Origin: Bacteroidales bacterium
GTDB lineage: Bacteria; Bacteroidota; Bacteroidia; Bacteroidales; UBA10428
Assembly: GCA_016935595.1 (NCBI GenBank)
Contig: JAFGQQ010000446.1
Span: 1-14,605, forward strand
Reading direction: 5' to 3'
DNA length: 14,605 bases
Below are positions 1-7,367 of this stretch, piece after piece; within the stretch, counting starts at the first letter, position 1; the number at the start of each line of letters is the position of its first letter. The notes under the pieces are model-generated. The model was not told the DNA's origin. It worked only from the letters and a program-made list of their open reading frames with translations, and ran no database searches. A program made the position numbers and the translations under genes.

Positions 1-264
1 CTTACAACAACAATTAACCATAATGTAAATCAGCCTTTCCACCCTTAGGGGGAAACGAGAAAGGGGGTTACAAACACACATTGCCCCTCATCCCTAGCCC
101 TTCCCCTAAATGGGCAGGGAACAGGAGGTATGAACAGTTACGTGGTTTATTATTACTTACACAAAATTCAAATAATAAATACTTTAACAATATGGATTTA
201 GCTCATTCTGTTCTCCAACTAAACACCTAAACACCTCAATAATTAAACTCCTCAAAAACTAAAA
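1..264 (+). repeat. Full unit of the composite intergenic repeat (copy A)
   Basis: This is the first copy of a noncoding unit that recurs at 265, 2593, 2848 and 14360 in the same orientation. Its modules in order are: a lead-in (CTTACAACAACAATTAACC); hairpin 1 at 36-55, with arms TTTCC and GGAAA, inner pairs CCC and GGG and loop TTA; hairpin 2 at 91-120, TCCCT(A)GCCC against GGGCAGGGA with one bulged A; hairpin 3 with perfect arms TTTATTATT (146-154) and AATAATAAA (171-179); a GGATTTAGC...CCAACTA segment; and a degenerate TAAACACC-type minisatellite at about 218-264. The next unit begins after exactly 264 bases. Any sequence left of base 1 is not visible. No credible ORF lies inside it. Confidence 0.85.
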
Positions 265-330
265 CTTACAACAACAATTAACCAAAATGCAAATCAGCCT
301 TTCCACTATGAATGAAACAAGAAAGAAGGT
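265..330 (+). repeat. Truncated, decayed repeat unit (copy B)
   Basis: It repeats the lead-in of copy A in tandem, 264 bases downstream (CTTACAACAACAATTAACC, then a variant of ATGCAAATCAGCCTTTCCAC). Similarity fades within the first hairpin: the loop is replaced and the GGAAA arm is degenerate, and hairpins 2 and 3 are missing. It looks like a unit whose right side was lost or has diverged. Confidence 0.7.
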
Positions 331-701
331 CAAATAAACATCTAAACACAAATCACCTGTGTACCATTTACACTAACTACCAAACAATTAACAAAAAAAC
401 ATATAAATTTCATCTGTAATTATTAACTTTTATATATGCCATCCCGTATATAAACACTATTTTTGCCAAAATTTTGTCTAACCGACATACATATTTATTA
501 TTAGTTAGTCCTCTAAATATGGGACTGACGTGGCGAAGCTGTGAAAAAAACCTGGTTCAAGTGTGTAATTCACATAAAATAAAATAATTCAATATCAATT
601 TTAAAAATTCAACAGTTTAACTAATAATAATATAACAATAACATTTTATCAAGTGAAATAAAAAATATATATTTAACCCTTGTATATAGCAACATAATAC
701 A
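331..701. other. AT-rich intergenic region with a GC-richer block at about 505-570
   Basis: No convincing gene is present. Most of the stretch is very AT-rich, but about 505-570 is clearly richer in G and C. It contains a small inverted repeat, AGTCC ... GGACT, around 508-527, and a short palindrome AACCTGGTT around 549-557. Lying upstream of the barrel gene at 702, this block could be part of a 5' leader or a small RNA. I do not recognise it as tmRNA, SRP RNA, 6S RNA or a known riboswitch. Confidence 0.35.
458..465 (+). promoter_or_regulatory. Possible Bacteroidota -7 element (TAnnTTTG)
   Basis: TATTTTTG matches the TAnnTTTG consensus of Bacteroidota housekeeping promoters. No good TTTG or TTG partner is visible at the expected distance upstream, around 430-437, so support is weak. 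If real, transcription would start near 470 and the gene at 702 would have a leader of about 230 bases containing the GC-richer block. Confidence 0.22.
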
Positions 702-1292
702 ATGAAATCAAAAACAATTATATCCCTGCTAATCATAATTTTCATAAACATATCTTTCATATCGCACACAAAAGCCGCTGCACCAGCGAAAAGAAAAAAC
801 TCATTTCGTAAATACAGTTGGGACAGACCAGGTGGTTCTATTGCAAGCCGCAATAATAAATATGGTGCAATTACCAGCTTTACTTTTTCTCAAGGTATTA
901 CTACCGGATTAGAATATGCTGGTGTTGTTGGAGTTCAGGAAGCATTTGACTACCGTACAGCAAGTAAATTTTCGTTTGGTTTACAAGCCAACTATTATAT
1001 TGGCGAACCATTAGGAGGTTATCACTTTGGAGCAAATAACAAAACACCTGCCATTGGGTTAAGAGCTCATTACCATTTGTTTAAATTATCGTATCGTAAC
1101 TTTTCACCTTTCGATGTTTATGGTGGTTTATCTATTGGAACTTACTTAGGTAAAGGAAATGATGACAAAGAAGATATTACCTTTTTCATCTCACCACAAA
1201 TTGGAGTTAAATACCAAATTAATCGTTATTTTTTGGTATATGCCGAAGGTAGTATGCAGTGTGGCTCATTAGGTTTTGGTCTTGTGTTTTAA
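702..1292 (+). CDS. Outer-membrane beta-barrel protein (exported, function unknown)
   Basis: A 196-residue protein with a typical Sec signal peptide: Lys at residues 2 and 4, a hydrophobic core at about 5-20, and a probable cleavage site in the Ala cluster at 25-27. The mature part is rich in alternating aromatic and small or polar residues (segments around TSFTFSQGITTGLEYAG, FSFGLQANYYIG and IGLRAHYHLF). It ends in Phe (LGFGLVF), the usual last residue of beta-barrels inserted by BamA. Size and pattern fit a small 8-strand barrel of the porin-like type found widely in Bacteroidota. It stands alone between noncoding regions, so it is probably monocistronic. No Shine-Dalgarno is visible; the start is chosen because the signal peptide begins there. 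A structural or adhesive role, or a link to the polysaccharide genes, cannot be read from sequence. Confidence 0.8.
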   Translation: MKSKTIISLLIIIFINISFISHTKAAAPAKRKNSFRKYSWDRPGGSIASRNNKYGAITSFTFSQGITTGLEYAGVVGVQEAFDYRTASKFSFGLQANYYIGEPLGGYHFGANNKTPAIGLRAHYHLFKLSYRNFSPFDVYGGLSIGTYLGKGNDDKEDITFFISPQIGVKYQINRYFLVYAEGSMQCGSLGFGLVF

Positions 1293-1312
1293 TGTTTAAA
1301 ATAAGCCCCTTT

Positions 1313-1420
1313 GCTGGTACGAGTTTGTAACTTGCACCCATTATTTAATGCAAATAATCAATTAACCAAGATGCGAATCAGTCTTTCCACCTCTGGGGAA
1401 ACGGGAATAGGGGGCTAATA
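1313..1420 (+). repeat. Composite repeat, partial copy C (palindrome plus hairpin 1)
   Basis: It starts with GCTGG and the 10-3-10 palindrome at 1316-1338, then about 22 bases of spacer, the AATTAACCAAGATGC lead-in and a hairpin-1 module at 1381-1414. That module has TTTCC and GGAAA arms intact despite loop changes. Hairpins 2 and 3 and the minisatellite are absent. It fills most of the gap between the barrel gene and the epimerase gene. Confidence 0.75.
1316..1338. repeat. 10-3-10 palindrome, copy 1 (REP-like)
   Basis: Arms GGTACGAGTT and AACTTGCACC flank the loop TGT, with one G-T type pair and one mismatch. It sits 23 bases after the stop codon of the barrel gene. The same element recurs after two other stop codons (2550-2572 and 14317-14339). 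It could act as a REP-type element or as a transcript-end hairpin, but no long T run follows. Confidence 0.6.
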
Positions 1421-1442
1421 AACAATTAAACAATAATAAAAC

Positions 1443-2492
1443 ATGAACATACTGGTAACCGGAAGTGCCGGATTTATTGGATTTCATTTAGTTAAAAAAC
1501 TATTGAATGAAGGATATAACGTTGTTGGACTCGATAACATTAACGACTATTACGACGTTAACCTCAAATATGCTCGTTTAGCTGAATCAGGAATTTACTC
1601 AACGGAAGAAACCGATTTTACAGGTGGTAAAAACAGAAATTACCATCGAATTGAGTATCATAAAAAAATTGAATCAAAAACATATAATAACTACTGCTTT
1701 TACCGAGCCAACTTAGAAGATAAAGAGTTTTTATTTTCTGTGTTTAAAAATCATCAATTCGATTTTGTTATTAACCTTGCGGCACAAGCCGGGGTTAGGT
1801 ATAGCATTGATAATCCCGATGTATATATTCAAAGTAATATAAATGGCTTTTTAAACATTCTCGAAGCATGTAGGCATTACCCCATTAAACATCTGGTTTT
1901 TGCAAGCAGCTCCTCGGTTTACGGCAATAATGCTAAAATTCCTTTTTCGGTTAACGACCGCACCGATACGCCTGTTAGCCTTTATGCTGCTACAAAAAAA
2001 GCTAATGAGTTAATGGCTTATACATATACCCATTTGTACAATATACCCATTACCGGTTTACGTTTTTTTACCGTTTATGGCCCTTGGGGACGACCCGATA
2101 TGGCTCCAATGCTTTTTGCAAATGCTATAACTAAAAACAAACCAATTAAAGTGTTTAACAATGGCAATATGCAACGCGATTTTACTTTTGTCGATGACAT
2201 TGTTGAAGGTTGTTTTAAAGTTACTTTAAAAACTCCCGATAGCAATTTGCCTTACCGCATTTTTAATATTGGAAACGGCAACCCTGTTAATCTTATGGAC
2301 TTTATTAATACACTTGAGAATGCTTTAGGTAAAACCGCTATAAAAAACATGATGCCTATTCAACCTGGCGATGTGGAAAAAACTTGGGCCGATACCGAAA
2401 ACCTCGTTAATATTACCGGGTTTAAACCTCATACTAATATTTCTGATGGCGTTAAGTCGTTTGCTAATTGGTTTATTTCATTTTTTAAATAA
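1443..2492 (+). CDS. NAD-dependent sugar epimerase, probable UDP-glucuronate 4-epimerase
   Basis: A 349-residue extended short-chain dehydrogenase. The NAD-binding GSAGFIG motif lies at residues 7-13 with an acidic residue at D31 after the second strand. The SSSSVYG segment is at 155-161 and the catalytic YAATK (YxxxK) at 181-185. RFFTVYGPWGRPDMA at 207-221 and QPGDVEKTWAD at 307-317 are hallmarks of the UDP-glucuronate 4-epimerase branch, which makes UDP-galacturonate in the cytoplasm. A segment of about 35 residues between the second and third strands (about 50-83) is longer than in the shortest homologues. GDP-mannose dehydratases and UDP-glucose 4-epimerases are related alternatives, but the WGRPDM signature argues against them. 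The gene has repeats on both sides and no co-transcribed neighbour, yet it probably feeds the polysaccharide operon 0.5 kb downstream. Confidence 0.87.
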   Translation: MNILVTGSAGFIGFHLVKKLLNEGYNVVGLDNINDYYDVNLKYARLAESGIYSTEETDFTGGKNRNYHRIEYHKKIESKTYNNYCFYRANLEDKEFLFSVFKNHQFDFVINLAAQAGVRYSIDNPDVYIQSNINGFLNILEACRHYPIKHLVFASSSSVYGNNAKIPFSVNDRTDTPVSLYAATKKANELMAYTYTHLYNIPITGLRFFTVYGPWGRPDMAPMLFANAITKNKPIKVFNNGNMQRDFTFVDDIVEGCFKVTLKTPDSNLPYRIFNIGNGNPVNLMDFINTLENALGKTAIKNMMPIQPGDVEKTWADTENLVNITGFKPHTNISDGVKSFANWFISFFK

Positions 2493-2546
2493 AAAGTAGT
2501 TAGTTGTTAATGGTTAATTGTTAATGATATGTTATTATGTCATTTA

Positions 2547-2847
2547 GCTGGTGCGATTTTGCAACTCGTACCTATTATAAAATACAAATATTCAATTAAC
2601 CATAATGTAAATCAGCCTTTCCACCTTTGGGGGAAACGGGAAAGGGGGTTTACAAACATACATTGACCCCCTTCCCTAGCCCTTCCCCTAAATGGGCAGG
2701 GAACAAGAGTTGCGGATAATTACGAGGTTTATTATTACTTACACAAAGTTCAAACAATAAAAAACTTTATCAATAAGGATTTAGCCCATTCTGTTCACCA
2801 ACTAAACTGTTAAACACCTAAACAGTTAAACACCTAAACAACTAAAA
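2547..2847 (+). repeat. Complete composite repeat with 5' palindrome (copy D)
   Basis: It begins with GCTGG and the palindrome at 2550-2572, followed by the AATTAACC lead-in near 2593. Hairpin 1 lies at 2615-2648. Hairpin 2 is the best copy in the window: TTCCCT(A)GCCC at 2672-2682 pairs with GGGCAGGGAA at 2694-2703. Hairpin 3 has TTTATTATT at 2728-2736 and AACAATAAA at 2753-2761, with one mismatch. A minisatellite of about 8.5-bp units (TAAACACC / TAAACAGT type) fills 2801-2847. It lies between the epimerase gene and the operon. Confidence 0.85.
2550..2572. repeat. 10-3-10 palindrome, copy 2 (REP-like)
   Basis: Arms GGTGCGATTT and AACTCGTACC flank TGC, with limited mismatch. It lies 58 bases after the epimerase stop codon and is preceded by the same GCTGG context as the other two copies. 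It may be a REP-like element or a processing or termination hairpin. Confidence 0.6.
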
Positions 2848-2978
2848 CTTACAACAACAATTAACAAAGATGCAAATCAGCCTTTCCACCTTTGGGGGAA
2901 ACGGGAAAGAGGGTTTGCAAACACACATTGCCCCCCTTCCATAGCCCTTCCCCTAAATGAGCAGGTAAAAGGAGTTGC
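2848..2978 (+). repeat. Partial repeat unit in tandem (copy E)
   Basis: A second unit starts 265 bases after the lead-in of copy D. Hairpin 1 at 2880-2913 is well kept. The hairpin-2 region (about 2936-2970) is recognisable but several stem positions have changed, so pairing is weakened. Hairpin 3 and the minisatellite are absent; the sequence runs instead into the start of the polysaccharide operon at 3015. Any promoter of the operon must lie in or just downstream of this repeat. Confidence 0.75.
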
Positions 2979-3014
2979 TAATGGTTATGATATATATTAA
3001 TACAGAATTTTATA

Positions 3015-4241
3015 ATGGTTAAAATTCATAAAACAATAACAGTCTTACTAATTATTGGCTTTATCTGTGGTTTCATAAAAGTTTTTTTTGAACAAAATAT
3101 ATTATTGAGCCAGGTTAAAACACCAAACTTTTCAACAGGCGATATATTTAAATATATATCTGCAATATCTGTTATCACCAGTGGATTTTTAGCTTTGATT
3201 TACGAAGGCAAATATTTCAAAAAATATATCAAAATTATTTATTTTATTATATTATTGTGGATAACAGCTATTTATTTCCGCGATGGCAAAGGTATCGATC
3301 CAAGTAATTTTTTTTCAGTTAAAGCACCCGGTCCGTGGTTAGCATTTAGCGTTATTTTTACAACTAGTAATAACGAACGGGTAAATAAAATAAATAATGT
3401 ACTTTACTTTGGATTAATTGCATTAAGCATTGGACTATTAATAAACATAGGTAAACTAGGAGTTAGTTTTGACAGACATCAAGCTTGGTTATATTTACGT
3501 GCCATTTCAAATAATCATTTATGGGTTTTACCTGTTACTCTTTTTTTTAATATCAATAATAAAAAAAGAAGACTTATTATAGTAACTTGCTTAATAATTG
3601 GCATGTTCGCTTCGATATTAATAGTAACCCGATCAACAATTTCGCTTTACGCCATAATTTTATTTATTTATTTAATAAAAAGTAAAATAATATCAAAACC
3701 ATTAAATGTTATTGCCCTTATTTTAATATTTATACTTTTTATTATATCACTTAATTCTCTTATCGAGTCCGAAACTGGACAAAAAATAATACAGGGGATG
3801 GCTTTACTTGAGGACAGAATACAGGACGACACAAGAACAGATCAAATTATCCAATTCACCAACCAGTTAAAATTGAGCGACTTATTATTAGGCGCAGGTA
3901 CGGATTCGTACTGGAATTGGGATGGACGCGACTATGAATGGCTCGATAATCAATGGCTTTTAACTGCATGGTGGGCTGGGATACTACCAACATTTCTTTT
4001 CTTGTTACTAATGCTTATTCCGTTAAGATTTGCTATTACTAGCAAAAACATCAAACATTTTGCTAATGGCTTTATGCTGCTGTTGTGGATTTTAGGTTGT
4101 GCAGGCCTTTCTATTTACATATCATTTTCAATAAACATCTATTTTTATATTGCTGCTTTTAGTACCGGTTATTGTTTATTCAATTACAACTTATTCAACA
4201 AATCAAAAAGAGTAAAACTTTATGATATTAAAGTTAACTAA
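3015..4241 (+). CDS. wzy: O-antigen/capsule polymerase, Wzy-type membrane protein
   Basis: A 408-residue polytopic membrane protein with about 11-12 hydrophobic segments (for example residues 8-26, 43-62, 72-88, 128-146, 187-205, 208-223, 231-248, 313-337, 350-390). One large hydrophilic loop at about 249-312 contains GAGTDSYW and is followed by a Trp-rich LDNQWLLTAWWAG segment. A late large periplasmic loop and an Arg/Ser-containing segment (IVTRSTISLY, about 203-212) are typical of the Wzy polymerase and O-antigen ligase superfamily. Such proteins share little sequence, so the call rests on topology and on its place directly before the flippase gene. It would join lipid-linked repeat units on the periplasmic side. 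An O-antigen ligase (WaaL-type) is the main alternative. It is the first gene of the operon; its last 20 bases overlap the flippase gene. No Shine-Dalgarno is visible. Confidence 0.72.
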   Translation: MVKIHKTITVLLIIGFICGFIKVFFEQNILLSQVKTPNFSTGDIFKYISAISVITSGFLALIYEGKYFKKYIKIIYFIILLWITAIYFRDGKGIDPSNFFSVKAPGPWLAFSVIFTTSNNERVNKINNVLYFGLIALSIGLLINIGKLGVSFDRHQAWLYLRAISNNHLWVLPVTLFFNINNKKRRLIIVTCLIIGMFASILIVTRSTISLYAIILFIYLIKSKIISKPLNVIALILIFILFIISLNSLIESETGQKIIQGMALLEDRIQDDTRTDQIIQFTNQLKLSDLLLGAGTDSYWNWDGRDYEWLDNQWLLTAWWAGILPTFLFLLLMLIPLRFAITSKNIKHFANGFMLLLWILGCAGLSIYISFSINIYFYIAAFSTGYCLFNYNLFNKSKRVKLYDIKVN

Positions 4242-5484
4242 AATAACACACAACAAAAAAATACAACAAATAAGCATGATGTATAGTGGTTTAGCACTTA
4301 GTACAATACTTGGCATTGCCAACTCTGTACTAACTGCTCGAGTACTTGGCCCTGAGCTATTTGGCGATTTTAGATATGTAACTAATATTTTCATGCTATT
4401 ATCGAGCTTACTACAAGCAGGAGTTTATGTTACCGGATCAAGACTTTTAGCAATAGAGAAAAACTATGAAATAAAAAAACAAATAACAAGTGGTCTTATT
4501 GCTATATCGATAATATTATCAGTTATACTTACCTTATGTAGCATGATATTTGGTTTAATTCAAAAAAGTTTTGAACAAAGCGAACTAAGCCTCTACTTTT
4601 TTTGGTTTGCTCCATTACTATTTGGCTACCAATTTAAAACAATGTTTGAAAATAAATACATTGGCGAAAATAAAATCAGAAATCTATCGTTTTTTCAATT
4701 CATTCCACAACTTTTTTTTCAAGTCGTTTTTTTGCTGCTTACTTATATTATTATACCTAATGCAAACACAGCTTTAGCCGTTCAACTTAGTGGTTTTATT
4801 ATTATTGCACTTGTATTTATTTTTTTTGAAAAGAAAAACCTTGAATTAAATAAGGTTAAAGTAGGTATTAAGTATCTTTTGCACGAAAATAAAAAGTATG
4901 GTCTTCAAGTATATATTGGTTCTGTTTTATCTGTCAGTAGTCAATATCTGGCTGGTTTTTTTTTAAGTTTATATAATACCAATAACGTAAATGTTGGATT
5001 TTATACGCTCGCTGTCACTATTTCAGCTCCTCTTACCATTATTGCATCTTCAATTGGATCGGTTTATTATAAACAATTTGCCACTCAATTAAAAATTCCA
5101 TCTAAAATTATTGGCTACTCTGCAACACTAGCAGTTATAGTTTTTATTGTTTATTTTTTATTAATTGATAAAATAGTTTACCTATTTTATTCAACTGATT
5201 ATGCTCATGTGGGTTCGATAGCCAGGCTTCTTGCTATTGGCACAATTATACATGGTTTTGGCGACATCTTCAATCGCTTTCTTGGATCTAAGGGGCATGG
5301 AAAATCACTAAGGAATGCTTCAATATTTACAGGAATAGTAGTAATATGTGGAAATATTTGGCTAGTAAAATGGCTAGATATTAAGGGAGCCTTGATAACG
5401 AGATTATTAAGCGATTTTACATATTTTATTTCGATATATATATATTATAAATTATTTATAAAAAATGTCAAAACTATTGATTAG
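4222..5484 (+). CDS. wzx: Polysaccharide flippase, Wzx/RfbX-type (MOP superfamily)
   Basis: A 420-residue integral membrane protein with about 12 predicted hydrophobic helices. The N-terminal stretch (SGLALSTILGIANSVLTARV then LGPELFGDFRYV, about residues 22-52) is the usual opening of Wzx-type proteins: a first helix, then a short motif with LGP and a Gly-Asp/Glu-Phe turn. Members translocate undecaprenyl-diphosphate-linked oligosaccharides from the cytoplasmic to the periplasmic face of the inner membrane. The chosen start overlaps the polymerase gene by 20 bases. Met19 or Met20 would remove the overlap but would shorten the basic N-terminal tail, so the start is uncertain. The far end overlaps the acyltransferase gene by another 20 bases, suggesting translational coupling. 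The polymerase-flippase pairing supports a Wzx/Wzy-dependent pathway. Confidence 0.85.
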   Translation: MILKLTKITHNKKIQQISMMYSGLALSTILGIANSVLTARVLGPELFGDFRYVTNIFMLLSSLLQAGVYVTGSRLLAIEKNYEIKKQITSGLIAISIILSVILTLCSMIFGLIQKSFEQSELSLYFFWFAPLLFGYQFKTMFENKYIGENKIRNLSFFQFIPQLFFQVVFLLLTYIIIPNANTALAVQLSGFIIIALVFIFFEKKNLELNKVKVGIKYLLHENKKYGLQVYIGSVLSVSSQYLAGFFLSLYNTNNVNVGFYTLAVTISAPLTIIASSIGSVYYKQFATQLKIPSKIIGYSATLAVIVFIVYFLLIDKIVYLFYSTDYAHVGSIARLLAIGTIIHGFGDIFNRFLGSKGHGKSLRNASIFTGIVVICGNIWLVKWLDIKGALITRLLSDFTYFISIYIYYKLFIKNVKTID

Positions 5485-6082
5485 AATATTTAATCGGTAT
5501 CAAAATACACTTATATTAATTAAAAGCATGATTGATACTCGAATTTGCTATTTTCAATTAAATATTTTAGGTATAAAAATTGGAAAGAATAATATTTTTT
5601 TCGGCTTACCAATAATAAGAAAAAATGCAAATAAAAATACTCGTATTGAAATAGGAATTAATAATAAATTTCGATCAGATAAAAAAAGCAATCTCATTGG
5701 AATTAACCATGCCTGCATTATCTCTGCTAATGGCAATGATTCATATATAAAAATTGGCAATAATTGTGGGTTTAGTGGAGTTACAATAAGTGCAAGTAAA
5801 CAAATAATGATTGGTGATTCTGTAAAATGCGGTGCTAATGTATTAATTACGGATCACAATTGGCATAATTTAACACCTGAAGGAAACCGAAATACTCCTG
5901 ACCCCAATCCTAAACCAATCAAAATTGAAGACAATGTATTTATTGGTTATAATACAATAATTTTGAAAGGTGTAACGATTGGTAAAAATTCTATTATTGG
6001 TGCTGGTTCAGTTGTTGTAAAGTCAATACCGCATAATGTAATTGCTTCGGGTAATCCTTGTCAAATTATTAAAGAATTATGA
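5465..6082 (+). CDS. Left-handed beta-helix acyltransferase (WbbJ/LacA-like O-acetyltransferase)
   Basis: A 205-residue protein with repeated isoleucine-patch hexapeptides, [LIV]Gxxxx, across about residues 93-185 (IGNNCG, IGDSVK, IEDNVF, IGYNTI, IGKNSI). An active-site-like TDHNWH lies at 129-134, where a His of this type deprotonates the acceptor hydroxyl in the galactoside, maltose and serine acetyltransferase families. The C-terminal SGNPCQIIKEL (195-205) matches the usual GxPAkvI end of these trimeric enzymes. It probably acetylates a sugar of the repeat unit in the cytoplasm; donor and acceptor cannot be read from sequence. The first 90 residues are less regular and may cap the helix. 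The gene overlaps the flippase gene by 20 bases and the next gene by four (ATGA). Confidence 0.85.
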   Translation: MSKLLIRIFNRYQNTLILIKSMIDTRICYFQLNILGIKIGKNNIFFGLPIIRKNANKNTRIEIGINNKFRSDKKSNLIGINHACIISANGNDSYIKIGNNCGFSGVTISASKQIMIGDSVKCGANVLITDHNWHNLTPEGNRNTPDPNPKPIKIEDNVFIGYNTIILKGVTIGKNSIIGAGSVVVKSIPHNVIASGNPCQIIKEL

Positions 6083-7251
6083 AAACAAATGTATTATATA
6101 TAGGAGTAAATGGCTTCCCTTATGGAATGGCAACAATTCAAAGACAACTACTAATAGCAAAAGCTTTAACTAACATACAAGATAGTAGTTGTAAAGTGCT
6201 ATGCAGATATGGAGTAAACCCAAAAACAAATAATAGTAAACGACATGGGATATATGAAGAAATTGAATATAATTATGCAGCACCACTAGCATACAGTCAT
6301 AACAATTTTACAATAAGAACACTCAATAAAATAGTTGGTTCATTTAATGAGTTTTTCTTTTTTTTAAAACTACGAAAAAAAAATGAAAACAATGTATTAC
6401 TGTCGGTTAGAACTTCATTTATCAGAACTATATATTATAAAGTAATTTCAATTATTTTTGGATATAAATACATTGTTGATATAAATGAATCGTTAAGCGA
6501 CAATAAAAACACATCTTTTATACAAAAAACAAACAATATACTGTACGATAAATACAGTTCAATGTTTTGTAATGGTATAATTGTTATAAGTGAGTTTCTT
6601 TTAAACCATTATAAAGAAATTAACAAAAAAATAAGGATAATTAAAATACCTGTTATTTGTGACATTAATAAAATAGATAACATACCCACAATAACAAATT
6701 CAATACCATACCTCCTCTACTGTTCATCAGCAACTTATTTCGAAAGCATTAAATTTGTAGTTGATTCATTTGAAATAATAAATAATATAAATATAAATTT
6801 ATTTTTAATTATTTCAGGGTCTAATACCCAAATGGAAAGAGTAAAAAATCTCATTTTTAACTCATCGAAAAAAGAAAATATTATTTTAAAAAGTAACCTA
6901 AGCTACAATAATTTAATTGGACATTATAAAGGGGCAAAAGCTTTGCTAATACCACTACCGGAAACTATACAACACCAAGCCCGGTTTCCACATAAAATGG
7001 CTGAATATGCAGCTTCAAAAGTTCCAATAATTTCGAATAAATGGGGCGAATCTATTAATTATTTCAATAATGAAAGTTTATTTTACTGCGAAAAATATAA
7101 TGTTAATGAATTTGCTCAAATGATTAACAACGTTGTTACTAATAGTGATAGTTACAATGACATGATTAAAGAAAATGCATATTCGATAGCAAAAAAACAC
7201 TTTGATTATTTAAGCATATCAGAAAAATTAATAAAAATACTGGTAAAATAA
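6079..7251 (+). CDS. Glycosyltransferase, GT4-like (GT-B fold)
   Basis: A 390-residue protein that looks like a divergent GT-B glycosyltransferase. The N-terminal half has a Rossmann-like start (VLYIGVNGFPYGMATIQRQL) with a glycine-rich acceptor-site loop at about 9-18. The C-terminal half has a donor-site region ending in RFPHKMAEYAASKVPIIS at 302-319, the counterpart of the usual PxKxxEYmAsGkPvi. Glu309 would be the second Glu of the EX7E motif; the position eight residues earlier is Ala301, so the first Glu is missing or displaced. It probably adds one sugar to the lipid-linked repeat unit. The start codon overlaps the previous stop (ATGA). A gap of 116 bases follows, the largest inside the operon. 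The substrate is not predictable. Confidence 0.78.
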   Translation: MKTNVLYIGVNGFPYGMATIQRQLLIAKALTNIQDSSCKVLCRYGVNPKTNNSKRHGIYEEIEYNYAAPLAYSHNNFTIRTLNKIVGSFNEFFFFLKLRKKNENNVLLSVRTSFIRTIYYKVISIIFGYKYIVDINESLSDNKNTSFIQKTNNILYDKYSSMFCNGIIVISEFLLNHYKEINKKIRIIKIPVICDINKIDNIPTITNSIPYLLYCSSATYFESIKFVVDSFEIINNININLFLIISGSNTQMERVKNLIFNSSKKENIILKSNLSYNNLIGHYKGAKALLIPLPETIQHQARFPHKMAEYAASKVPIISNKWGESINYFNNESLFYCEKYNVNEFAQMINNVVTNSDSYNDMIKENAYSIAKKHFDYLSISEKLIKILVK

Positions 7252-7367
7252 GAACCTAATGAAACAAGCAACGGCCTAATGCGGACAAAAACAGATGAAT
7301 AGCTGAACGTCATTAATCAAATCACATGCAAGTATCATACAACCAAATAAATATAAAATATTAACGA

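Noticed and set aside
1..330. CRISPR-like array
   Set aside because: The repeat period is about 264 bases, the units are internally structured and degenerate, and there are no short constant repeats with unique spacers or cas genes.
540..575. tRNA-like GGTTCAA segment
   Set aside because: It resembles a T-loop, but no acceptor stem, anticodon arm or CCA end can be built around it.
617..853. Minus-strand 78-codon ORF across the start of the barrel gene
   Set aside because: It is antisense to the signal peptide region of a well-supported gene, and its translation is low-complexity and shows no domain.
2975..3003. Sigma70-like promoter TTGCTA-17-TAATAC before the operon
   Set aside because: Spacing is good, but Bacteroidota use a different consensus, and it would leave only a few bases before the start codon at 3015. 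In such AT-rich DNA it may be chance.
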